A DNA stretch of 64,000 nucleotides, from assembly GCA_905221605.1 (NCBI GenBank), contig CAJNDS010002757.1, forward strand, positions 1,078,501 to 1,142,500. The letters are read 5' to 3'. This DNA comes from Symbiodinium natans (Eukaryota > Sar > Dinophyceae > Suessiales > Symbiodiniaceae). The notes under the pieces are model-generated. The model was not told where the DNA came from. It saw nothing but the letters and a program-made list of their open reading frames with translations, and made no database searches. A program made the position numbers and the translations under genes. Of the stretch, positions 31,601-43,700 are shown in pieces. Each line of letters opens with the position of its first letter. Positions within the stretch are counted from its first letter, which is position 1.

Positions 31601-34418
31601 GAAGTGGCGATGGGCTTGCGAGCTCAGCTTTCCGAAGCCAGGCTTCGAGAGAAGGCGTTACAGATGGGGTTTACGAGCATAAGGGACCCTCATATAGACC
31701 TCCATCTACTAGGATCCCCTTATAATAAGGACCCGAATAAGGTACCCTAGTACCCCCATATACCCTTGCCCCCCAAAACAGTCAGGGAGACCCTTCCCCG
31801 AACTCTCTACCAAGACATGGATATGTGTAACTCTGTGTGTGTGTGTGCATGTGCATGTGCCGGCATTTATATAGTTATGCAGGTTGTGTTTTCTGAACTA
31901 TGTCTTAGTTCGTTCTTCTTGTTGATGCAATGGTTCTAAGAAGCTAGCATGTTTGTTCGGCTTTGCCACCTACGAACCCCAACCCTCTACATGCCCTACC
32001 ACAATCACCTCGCAACCTTCAGAGTATCAACTTTCAGATTAGCGAAGCCGGACCCTGCACATCAACTCACAAGAAAACCCTAAGCCCTAAACCCTAAACC
32101 CTAAACCCTAAACCCTAAACCCTAAACCCGGAACCGCTGGAAGATCCTCCAGTGCTTGCAGTGGAGTTCAGGGCTTTGGTTGCACGGCTCAGGGTCTATC
32201 TGGGCCCCTCAAGTAGGGGGCCCGGAGTGGCCCCTTTGTTCCCTTTTCATTTCTGAGGGAAGATCAGGTGCCTTTAGGGTTTAGGGTTTAGGGTTTAGGG
32301 TTTAGGATTTAGGGTTTAGGGTTTAGGGTTTAGGGAACCCTTTCTCTTCCTTGCGTTACCCTTGCACCAAGCCAAGGAAGTCAAGCGGGACCTGAACGCC
32401 AGCCAGCGATGCTTGACCAGGCAAAGGGCCCCAGGACCCGAAGCCTTAAACGCTAAACCCTCGTTCTGGAACCCTAAACCCTATAGGGTTTAGGTAGGGT
32501 TTAGGGTTAAGGGTTAAGGGTTTAGAATTTATAAATTCTAAACCCTGAACCCTTAACCCTAAACCCTAAACTTATTGTGTTTTGCTCCTATTCAATCCTG
32601 AGCCCGAAAAATAACCTGTTTCTTCTTTATTAAGGGTAATATCGGGATGTGTTGTTTTACCCTCAATTCAATCCTGAACCCGAAAAATACAAATTATTCT
32701 TCCTTGTTCAGGGTAATACAGGCATTATTATGTATTTATTCTTTTGGGGTTCTTCAGCAAAGAGTAGAACCCTAAACCCTCAGGGGCCAGAGTAGCACTT
32801 AACACACACTAGCAGGTTGCCATTGAGGTAAGGCATAGAAAATTGATAAAGCTTGTTTCAGGTTTGGCTTCTAGGGCCCAGCGGAACCCACTTTGTTCCA
32901 TGTTTTGGGGGGGCTTAGCCCACGCGACAGTAAATTTTACACTGTTGAGGTTGGCAAGTAGAGACTTCAGCGGGAAGGTTGGAGTCTGGGATCTGCTTGG
33001 CCTATGGGGTTTAGGGGCTAGGGTTTGGGTTGAGGTCTCAGGGTTCAGGGTTTAGGGTTTAGGGTTTAGGGTTTAGGGTTTCGGGTTTTGGGTTCCAGTT
33101 GTGCAAGTACAAGGCCTTCGACCCCGAAACCCCAGAAAGCCTGAACCCGAAAGAAGGTTCGTTCGCAGCCAAAAGTTCGAGTACATCGTTGCCCAAGACT
33201 CAGCTTGGCTACGCGTTTCGGGCTTCGGGCTTTCTGTGTAGTTTGGCGTTACGGGCTTCGGGTCTTGCAAGAGCCGTCAGGAGGGCGTGCGAGGGTTCGC
33301 AGCTACTTGTGTGTTTTCCGAGAGCAGGGGACCCCTGATGTCAAACCCTGAATTCAGAACCCCCCCGAAAAGTACCTCCATGTTAGGAAACCCCAATTCG
33401 TGTAACAAACGTCCCCGAGAGCGCTGGTTTCTGTTGCCCCGGTAAAGGCGACGACCCCAGAGCTTAAGGTTCGTAGTGGTCCCTCCATTAGTCCTTTGAG
33501 TTGAGCCTACCTCATTGCATTTCAGAGCTGGGTTTAGGGGTTAGGATTTAGGGTTTGGGGTTTAGGGTTTTGGGTTTTTTGAATTCCAGCTTGTGGGGCT
33601 TTCAAGTCAGGTCATGGTGATCGTGACGCACACGATTCTCGTGGGACGCTGGGCCTCGTTCACAGCCAGACGGTTGTCCCCAAGCCCTGAACCTCAAGCA
33701 ACCTCCAAACTTGGACCCCCTAAACCCTTTATGAACCTAAACCCTAAATTTTCAACCCTGACCCTAGACCCCCAAACCCCCCAAACCCCAAACCCCAAAC
33801 CCCAAACCCTAAACCCTAAACCCTAAGCCCTAACCCCAAGGACCTCAGAAGCCCTAGAAGCCTGAAACCGAGCCGTTTTTGCGCATCGGCCCGCGGGCCA
33901 CAGAAGCCCTCCAGACCCGAAAGTCGCAGTCTTTGAAGCGCTGAGACTGCCTAGGACCCCTCAGAATTTCCGGTTTAGGGTTTTTGGGTTTATGATTTAC
34001 CTCATCAGGGCTTCGCCATACTTGGAAACGTTGATCTTCTCAGCGGCCTTGGAAATACATGATCAAGTAATCCCTTGGGATGTGTCATGTCATACTCTCC
34101 TTTTTTGGTTTAGGCTTCAGGGCTTAGGGTTGGGGCCCTTTCATCGTCATAGTGCCACCCAGCATGTCGCTGAAATGTTCGTGAGCAAAAGCTGTGGGGC
34201 TCGCAACGCCAAGTTCACAAGTAGAACTACATGAACTTGGGGCTTAGCATCCTCTTGCGCCGCGGCGATCATTTGACTCCTAAACCCTAAACCCTAAACC
34301 CTAAACCCCGTTTGCACTGGAGCCAAGGAGCCCAGATTAATTGGATGACCCTCAACGGACGTCCTGACCCCTCCCTTCCATTCCGCTGCCTGGATGCAAG
34401 CAACACGTCAGTTCAGAG
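31601..34418 (+). CDS. unassigned exons upstream of the channel gene
   Basis: Readable exons: 31601-31654 (GC donor; EVAMGLRAQLSEARLREK), about 32377-32433 (EVKRDLNASQRCLTRQRAP), about 33099-33139 (LCKYKAFDPETPE), about 33590-33685 (hydrophobic: LVGLSSQVMVIVTHTILVGR), 34163-34220 (HVAEMFVSKSCGARNAKFTS) and about 34336-34418 (INWMTLNGRPDPSLPFRCLD and following). The hydrophobic exon could be a membrane segment before S2 of the channel at 35228, but I cannot join the phases, so they may form a separate gene. Confidence 0.35.
32476..32575. repeat. head-to-head telomeric hairpin
   Basis: TTTAGGG/TTAAGGG units run into GAATTTATAAATTC and then continue as the inverted CCCTGAA/CCCTTAA/CCCTAAA units, a near-perfect palindrome of about 100 bp. 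Confidence 0.85.
32590..32740 (+). repeat. two-copy tandem repeat of about 76 bp
   Basis: ATTCAATCCTGA-CCCGAAAAATA starts at 32590 and again at 32666. AAGGGTAATA and CAGGGTAATA recur at the matching place in each copy. Non-coding. Confidence 0.7.
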
Positions 34419-35227
34419 GGTTTAGGGTTTAAACCGCTCCCAGCTTTCAGAAGAACCACCCCCCCCCCCCCCCCCCCAACAAAATGCTTAAACAAAAACT
34501 CACTCTCCAAGAAGTCCACGCCCGGACCACAAGCGTTTAAGAACACTCCAGACACCCTCCAAGCCCACTCCGGGACTGGGGGGGGCTAAAACCAAAATTC
34601 GAGGACTGGGGGGGGGGGGGGAAGTGCAGTTGAGGGTTTGGGCCTTGGGTTTCCCACATCAACTTCTTTTTTTCTCCTCACGGCGCATTTCAAGCCTTCG
34701 CCCCCCACCCCCCCCCCCCTGCGCTGCTCCTCTACAGCATGACAATAGTAGTCCGAGGAATCTTGCACATGATACTCGTATGCTTGCCATGATCTTCCGA
34801 TGAATCAAAAGCAGAACTTCCAATTGTTCCAGGATTCCAGGTGCCTAGACCCGTAGGAATCCTAAATCCTAAATCCTAAACTTTAGGGTTTAGGGTTTAG
34901 TGTTTAGGGTTTAGGGTTTAGCGTTTAGGGTTTAGGAATCCTAAATCCTAAACTTTAGGAATCCTGTGGTGTGGGACTCCTGGGGTTTGGCAAGGCTGAC
35001 GTCTCTCAAGTCATGTAGTCTTCAAGCTTCATGTCTTTGGGGGCTTGGGCCTCAAAATAGAGCTTCCAGAATTACAATGTTTAGGCCCTGGATGTAGACT
35101 TGGCTTCTTTTTTCTGAAAGACCTGACATGAAACTCATGAAACAACAGAAATGGTCGATGCTCGCAAACCAGTCCAACTGTCTTCCATGTACGCAAACCT
35201 CCCGCGGGCGTAGGTTTCGGGTTTCAG

Positions 35228-38200
35228 GCGTGCTTGACATCATCATCTGCACCTTCTTCGCCATGGAGGCTGCTTGGATTCTCGGAGCGGGTTTTCCTTA
35301 ACCATAGAATGGGCTTAGGGTTCGTCGACGACCCAATAGGTAGTGTGGTAATATGGGGTCGTGAGATCCCCATCTTCGCCACCAAAGAACAGAAGCCTAC
35401 AAACCTACAAACCTGAGCACTAAACCGTCAAGAGACGTCACCATCGTTAGCAGGTTGACAGGCAACAGCACGCGACAACCCTCAAAACCCTAGACTTTGC
35501 CCAAGATGACCCGAAATCCCAGAGCCGAAGCCCTACAACTTAATGGCGCAAAAACTTCAGCCCTGCAGCCTTGAAATGCACGAGACAGACTAAGGCCCAG
35601 AGTTGGGGGGGGGGGGGGGTGGGTTCAGCCCCCAAAAGACAGCCAAGAAACCCTAAAAGCCAAACGCACAAGAATCCTCCTGCAACCGCCCAGAAAACCC
35701 CCCTGAATCCATTAACCCAGAACCAAGAGAACCAGAATACATGATAATCGCAATAGCAGCCTCAACCCTAAACCCTAAACTCTAAACCCTACATCCTAAA
35801 CCCTAAACCCTAAACCCTACATCCTAAACCCAGTTCCCCCCCCAACCCTTCCAGGTTGCTCTCCGCCTTGCAGTGCACGGGCTGAAGTTCTTCTACATGC
35901 CCCTCAGAGCATCGAAAGACGGAGTCGACCCAAACTTGTGGGCAATTTTTTCTTAAAATGATTTGTTGGGTTTAATTAGGGTTTACCTCGACACCCCCCC
36001 CCATCCCCCCGCCCCCCCGCCCGGAAGAAAACAAGGCGTTGATGGTGCGGGAGTTTTAGGCGCCCAGGGGCCCGTATTGAAGGGAAAGGACCTTGAGAAG
36101 GTCACCCTTGAGAAGGTCACCCTAGCCTCCTACTGCACTGAGCCTCAAGTCACTAAACCCGAAGCTTTAAGGCCACTACTTCCACAGCCTTAAACTCCTA
36201 ACTAAACCCAAAAACTAAAGGCCCCAAGCATTAAACCCCTGAGCCCAAAGCCTCAAGCTATGCAATGATTTGTTGGGGGCTGAGGCGCAGGTCCCGCTTT
36301 TCATAGCCCTCTACCCTAAGCCCTAAACCCAATGAGGCCAATCCCCCCTGTACACTCTATAACCGGCTCGCTTCAGCTCAGGTTGGGCTGGGGATGGAAC
36401 GCGACCTGTTTGCAGATGGCTGGTGGCCTTAGGATGGCTCTCTCGACCCTGAACCCGAAGCCCTGAATCCTGAACCCCAAACTTTTGTGGCTTAGGGGAA
36501 AGCCCCCAAGGCGAGTGGACATCGAGCAGAATGTTTTGGGAGCTGCTTGAGACGTGTTTTGTTGTGCACTTTGAAGTCTACAGTCTGTGGGTATGTTCGC
36601 ACAGGCAGGAGAACTGTTCATGGCCAATGGCCACATTTCCTCTATCCTCCGGAACTGTATGACTTTGTGTAGTATTTTGTTTGTTACAAAACCAAGGGAT
36701 GTCTTTTCACTACGTTGTAACGTGGAGAATAACTATGTCATGGGCGCTTAGTGCCCGGCTTTGTGTGTCGACTATCTCGCCAAACCCTACTCCCGAGACG
36801 CGAGCCACCAGGTCCTCGACTTTTTCCTGGTGGTTGCGCAGCTAGTGGAGGAGGTGCAGGGGTCTGCACGTGAAAGGGAGAGTTGTTCTACATTGGGATC
36901 CTTTGTCCTTTTTCGGGGATGTTGGTTTCAAGCGGGAGTCTGTTGCGAAAACCCGATCGTGGAGGCCCCTTTTAAGGGCAATAAGCAATACCATGGAACT
37001 CGGTGGCTGGCATCTTCACAAGTCGAGGCTTGTTCGGGGTCAGGGTTCGTCAAATTTCTGGAGGTCGAACCGAGAGGTGGGAAGTGAAGAAAACATCAGG
37101 CTCGGCAAGCGCAGCTTCGCAAACCCTCTTCTTTCCTTTGTTGAAGTCGCCTCCCTTCGCCGAGGTCTGTTTCAGAGGTTTTTGGGCTTACACGGTTCGT
37201 CCATGGGGTACACCCTTGAAGGGTGTCCTGTTTTGCCCCTATCTAAGCCCTCAAAGGCAAATATCCGATGGAGATCCGAAGCCCTTTGCAACCCTCACCG
37301 TGTTCGCTGTAGGTTTGGTGATCGTGACGCCCCAAGACTCTGTAAAGGCCAAAGGCCGCAAACCTTCGCGGAGGGCCTAAACCCTAAACCCTAAACCCTA
37401 AGCCCTAAACCCTAAACCCTAAACCCTAAACCCTAAACCTTAAACCTAAACCCTAAACCCTAAACCCTAAACCCTAAACCCTAAACCCTAAACCCTAAAC
37501 CCTGAACCCTGAACCCTGAACCCTCAACCCTAGACCCTAGACCCTAACCCCTAACCCCTAACCCCTAAACCCCTAAACCCCTAAACCCGAAACCCTAAAC
37601 CCTAGCTTTCTGTTGCAAGTGTCATCCTTCCTCCTGGAACGGAAGACCTAAAGTCAACGCTTCCCAGGTTCCTCCGGGGGGGGAGACAAAAGTGACCCGG
37701 GGGTTTAGGGTTTAGGGTTTCAGGGTTTCAGAGTCTCAGGGTTTCAGGGTTTCAGGGTTTCAGGCCTTAGGCTTTATGGCCTATGAACGCTTACCTGGCC
37801 CTACAGTTGACAACCCTATACCGTAGCCCTACAGGCCTTGATCTTGGCGAACAAGGAATCCTCCGGTGTCTTGGCAGCAGCGCTCGGTCACAGGAAAGCG
37901 GGTGTTTCGGTTGGGTGGTGCAAGGCATGGGGTTGAGAAATTAGGGTCTTGATGCTCCCACAAACCACCTCCCCACCTTCTAGGCGTTTGGGCTTTGCAG
38001 CACAAAGTTCCGCGGCGTTTGGCCGCCCACTTAACCGAGGAGTCGTGGATTTTGCTGTCCTGCGCATCGTCCGCACGCCACCTGCCTGCGGACTTGGAGA
38101 CTTCAAGAGCATCCCTCAAGCCTCATTCCTAATTCGAAAGTCAAACCCTAAACCCTAAACCCCTAAACCCCTAAACCCCTAAACCCCTAAATTCTAAACC

Positions 38201-40696
38201 CCTAAACCCCTAAACCCCTAAACCCCTAAACCCCTAAACCCCTAAACCCCTAAACCCCTAAACCCCTAAACCTTAAACCCTAAACCCTACACCCCATGCA
38301 GGCCCTGTGCGCCCTGTGCGGTCCGGGCTCCTTTCTTGGTTTCTTGCGACCAAGAGTCTTATCTGGCAGCCCCGCCCCCCTCCGAAGCACCGAATGGAAC
38401 CCTGTCCCTTTCATGTAACCTAGGACCCAAGTACCCTTGAGGATGTCCTATAATAATGTGAACTCCCATACCCTGAAACTTCCCAGCAAACCCAGCATGA
38501 CCAGAACTGCATACACGGATCTGGGCTAGCGGCGAGGGTTTAGGATTAAGGGTTCCTAGGGTTTATCTGGCTTGCAGAGTTGTGAAGCTCTATGGCTCTT
38601 TAGGCTGAAAGGGTTTATGGGGTTCATGAGGTTTCAGGGTTCATAGGGTTTCTGGGGTTTGTGGGGTTTATGTATATCTCCTGTCAGGCTCCGCTTCGCG
38701 CGGATCATCCGCGTGCTGCGCTTGACCCGCTTCTTTGACGATCTCAGGCGAGGGTCTCTGAGGATACTAAAGGATTGTACTGTACAATTTTATATTTAAA
38801 AGGTAAGGAGTGAACGACGCACGCTTTTAGTTCGTCAAATTCAGGCTTTTAACACGGGGGCAAAGAGGGGTTGTTCAGTCACGATAGTATAAGGTTGTGT
38901 TCAGAGAAGTAACCGGCGATGATACTAAAAGTGTGTGCAATGAAAAGCCCAAGAAAAGACTAATTCAAGGGGGCTCTTCATGCGGGCACACTTAATTAAT
39001 TATAAAATCGTGCGTCCTAAAAGTCCGGGCCCCCAAAAGAAGCCTACATGTCCTGTGAACCATCGGAAAAGTGCCGGTCTCTCTGCAGCCTGTGCCCTGC
39101 AAACAGCTTCCACGGAGTGAACAGGCCTTCCCCTCGAACTGTGGGCAGGGAAAGGGTGCGCGCATAATGGTCAAAGGGTTTAGAGTTCAAGGTCTATAAG
39201 GGTACAATTGTACTTGGGGTTCCCGAGTGCTGCTTGTGCTTTGAATTAGACTGCCAACATCAATCTTCACGATAGGGTCAGGGGTTGAGGATGTAGGGGG
39301 TCTTTCTTTAGGGACATTCACAGATGGGTAGTTGGGTTTATTCCAAGCCGCTGACAAGACCCTGGTAAAGTGAAACAGCTCACCTGAAACTGTCCTAGAA
39401 TTCTGGCTCATCGAAAACCTTGGCGTGTCAGGCGGCTGGTGGCTTGCATGCTCTACTCCGCCAAGTCCTTCATCTGGAGACCCGCTCCGCACCTCATGCC
39501 CACCCTCTACCCCACAACAAACCCCTAAGCCCCAAACCGGCCGCAAAAAACCCTTGACCCTACAGCATAAAACCCTAAGCATACCCGAACTCCCTTCAAT
39601 GGCTTGGCAGTTAGGATTTCGGGATGGGGGGTTGGTGTTGAGAGGTGTTCAGGGTGTTGACTGGATTTAGGTGCCCAAGAAGCCGTGTTAAGCGTGCTTT
39701 CTAGGTACCCAGCACCGACTTTGAGGAATATTCAAGAGCACACCGGCCCCAAACGAGCGACGCCTGTAACAACCTCCCTCCACCCCGCCCCCCCTTCCCC
39801 CATCCCATGTCGCACACCAGCGAGGTCGGTCTTGTTCGTCTTCTTGCTGGCTGCTCGTTCTGGGAAACCCTAAACCCTAAGCCCTAAATCCTAAATGGGG
39901 GTTATCTGGCTTGGGGCATGGGACCGAGAGTGCCGAGTTGAGGGCCAAAGCTGCGTAGGCTTCGGCATTTGGTTTTGTGAGGTGGCGGATAGGACAGACA
40001 CAACGCGCTCCTTAACCCAAACTTGGGATGTTCCGTTGTACTCACACACCTTAGTGGGGATTATCGTAGAAGGTGCTGTAATCCCAAAAAGGGGGAACAT
40101 CGCAGACCCAAAGCCTAAACCCGAAACCTTAAATCTTGAAATGTACCCTAAACCCCAAACCCCAAAACCCCAAAACCCCAAAACCCCAAACCCCAAACCC
40201 CAAACCCTAAACCCTAAACCCTAAACCCTAAACCCTAAACCCTAAACCCTAAGGCAGACAGGAGGGCACTGCGCACAACCAAGGTCTACATCTACGGCTT
40301 GTATCTGACGCAGTCGGTTCATCTCCATAGGCTGGAAACAGGCAGGACGCCCTTGAACCCCCAAAGCCCCCAGATCCCAAACCCGAAACCAAAGCCCCAA
40401 AATCCCACAAACCCCAAGCCCTTAAGCCCTTAAGACGCCTCCAACTCTCGGACCCTTACAACCCTTGCAACCCTAAGCCCTCACGGAAAGAACCCTACCA
40501 GCGCTGGAGGCCACAAACCCTTGCAACAACTTAGTTCAACCTTGAAAGCCCTAAAGCCCGAAAGCTCAGCTTTGTGCTAGGTCCGGAGGGCCAGGGGGAT
40601 GCCATGCTGGACAAGTACTTCGGGACGGTGGCGGGCCTGGGTTTTGGTCTTCTTCTTCTTCTTCTTCTTCTTCTTCTTCTTCTTTTTCTTGTTCTT

Positions 40697-40727
<31 letters not shown>

Positions 40728-43700
40728 TTCTTCTTCTTCTTCTTCTTCTTCTTCTTCTTCTTCAGGATTGCCTATGGGGGCCTCAGGACGGTTTCAGGGT
40801 TTAGGGGTTTCGGGTAGATGATTAGTTGAGGATGTTAGGAGTTTGAGGGGTGCAGACCCCATAGACCCAAAGAACCCTTCGGGGCCCATTCTAGGGGCTT
40901 AGCGTGCGTTAGGGCTGCTCTTGAAGCCGAGTGGCCGAGCCTTCAGCGCCGTCGACATAACCCCCCCAAGTCCTAAACCCCAAGCCCTAAAGCCCTGAAC
41001 CCCCAAGCCCTAAACCCTAAACCCCAATCCCTAAACCCTAAACCCCAAACCCTAAACCCTAAACCCTAAACCCTTATGTAACCCTAGAACCCTCAAGAAC
41101 CCTTCACAGCTCGAAGAGTGCCCTCTCAGGTCGGTCGATCCATCCTCTCACTGTTCCAGGCGCTGACAGGAGGCAGGGAGGGAGGGGGGGGTTTAGGGTT
41201 TAGGGTTTAGGGTTTAGGGTTTAGGGTTTAGGGTAAGTCAACCCATAGGCTCAGCTTTTCTGGGTTCTCGCTCAGGACTATGTACCAAGGTACCATCATA
41301 AGGAACCACTGGGTAACTCTAAACCCTATAACCTATATCCCCCTTGGGTTTTTTGATTTTCTGGTGTATATAGACCCCAAGAGGGTACTAAAACTATTAT
41401 TTTTATTGATGTTCCAAGGGGAGTATAGCAACCTCAGCCGAGTATGGTAAAATAATCTAAGCTCCTTCCGCGGCAAACCTAGCCCTTAAGGTTTAGGGTT
41501 TAGGGTTTAAGGTTTAGGGTTTAGGGTTTAGGGTTTAGTGTTTAGGGTTTAGGGTTTAGGGTACCCTGAAAGTTTTGAGCAACTCTGACAGGTATCGACT
41601 GGCGTGAGCTGGTGGACGTGCTGAGCCCTGGTGGCTTAAAGGCTTAAAGCCCCGTGATTTATTTCCGGTTACTATAAACCCCCATGTGAGCCTCCATAGC
41701 ACTCTAAGTATGGCAGCTCTCTGAGGGAATGTCCCATTCCGACCCCAACAAGAAGCAGTATTTGCTGTTCAGGGTTCCTTTTGGATTTGGGGTTCAGTGC
41801 TCAGGAGCGAGAACATGCACGAAGTTTGGGGCCTGGCCACTGTCTTCTGGATCGCCTTCCTGATCCTGGGCGCGCCTGGGACAGTTGGGGGCCGGCCGGG
41901 GTTGTGGCGTTAGGGCAGAAGGGTCCCTAGACTTGGGAAACCTTGCAGCCTAGCTCAGACGTAGAGCTTGAGCTTCCAAGCTCCAATATCCTAACAGCAA
42001 CAATAACAACAATAGTAACAACCATCATCATATGAGTAAAAAGCACAGGAAGACAGCAAGCTGCCAGGTCACCCTAAACCCTATCCACCCAGATCCTAAA
42101 GCCTAATTGAGAAAAGCCTGGACACCTGGTTTTCGGGTCCGTTTCTGGGCCGAACAGCCTCCGATTGCTCGGTCTTTAAACCCTAGACTTTAGCTTTATC
42201 CAGAAGGATCTAGGCATGAGGGCGAAGGACCTCTCGACTTAGGGTTTGGGCCCAAGTCTCTCAACTAAGCCCAAGAACCCACAAAAACCGGAAAACCCTA
42301 CGCACCTTAAGCACTTAGCACAGAGGTGATGAACATCATCACGGGCAACTTCGTGTCCGCTGCCATGGAGCGGTCACAGTCGGTGAAGGACCTGAAAAGG
42401 GGAGAGGGTTCAGGGTGTAGAGCTTTGTTCGGGGTATTTCGGGTTTACAGGTTGATGGGCATATCATGTACTACCGGTAGTTCCTTCTCAACTTGGTACC
42501 CTAAAGCCCTACGCGTGCCGAGGCCCCAGAGCCTGAGCGCAGGATTGAGGGCGGCTTGGGGTTCAGTGTTCAGGGTAAAAAAAAACTCCAACCTCGACCC
42601 CAAACCCTGCAAAATGTGAGTGTGCGTGGCACCGCACACGACAGGTTGCAGATGCGTCCGTCCTGAGACTAAACCCTGAGCAAAAGACCTGAACCCTGAA
42701 ACCCGTAAAACCCGAAAAACCCTAGCCGCCCTGAACACCCTAAAGCCAAGCCCCTAAACCTTCAAGCTGAACACCCTGTAAAGCCTACAAACTCTATATG
42801 TGCAAGAACTCCTACCCTATGAACCCTATGAAACTGACGGGAAGCAACAGCGAAGCCCAAGCTGGACCTGGGAAACCCTATAAACCCCAAACCAGATAAG
42901 GACTGGTTTAGGGGCGCTAGTCCCCAGAGACAGCGAGTTGCAAGTTGCCTTATAGTAGCATATGTTTTTCTTTCTCAAAATAGGGGCACCCCATTTATAC
43001 CCCAAATAGAATGGAATCCCCTGAAAAAAAGGGACCGCCCCAAAAGGGTACCCCTGTTTTCGGAAGCCCCCCATGTGTTGGAGTTCCTTACTTGGAATCG
43101 GCGTGGAGTGCCGATTTCCGGAATGGTGTTGTTATAGGCGTGAGACCCCATTTCGGGGCTGCATTTCCAGAAATAGTAATTTGAAGCAGTGCATAAACCC
43201 TAAACCACCAACACCCCAAACTCCAGACTCTAAACTCCAAACCCTAAACTGTCCACAGCAAGCAGGAGATGGACAACGTTTTCCAAGCCCGTCGCCTCTT
43301 CAAGAGTTTGGACATCGATGACAATGGCGCATCGCGGCCGCCATGTGTGGTACCTTGGGATGTTCCCCCTTATACTAGCAGTCCTGAATAGGGCTTATAA
43401 TAGGGTGTACTATCATCCCGATTAAGGACTGTTAGTGCAAGGGGCAATATCCCTTCAGGGCTTAGGGTATAGGGTTTGATGCTGACGATAATGAGCTAAA
43501 GGTTGGCTTCTTGTAGTGCTACATGTTCACTATGACTGCGGGTCTTGTCAAGCCAGCAAACCCAAAAAAACTTGAACCCGAAAGCCCCGCGACCCGGAAC
43601 CCAGCAAAAGCCTTGAAACCCAACCCTACTTACTAACAACTCAATTCTCCCTGGACCCCCACACGCCCAAACCTTGAGCCCCTAAACCCCTCAACCCCTA

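Noticed and set aside
33842-33905. Exon reading TEPFLRIGPRATEALQT
   Set aside because: Two frames are equally plausible and no splice site fixes either, so it was left out of the exon lists.
40574-40817. Poly-Leu/poly-Phe membrane protein
   Set aside because: It is a translation of a (CTT)n microsatellite; only the first codons overlap a real channel exon.
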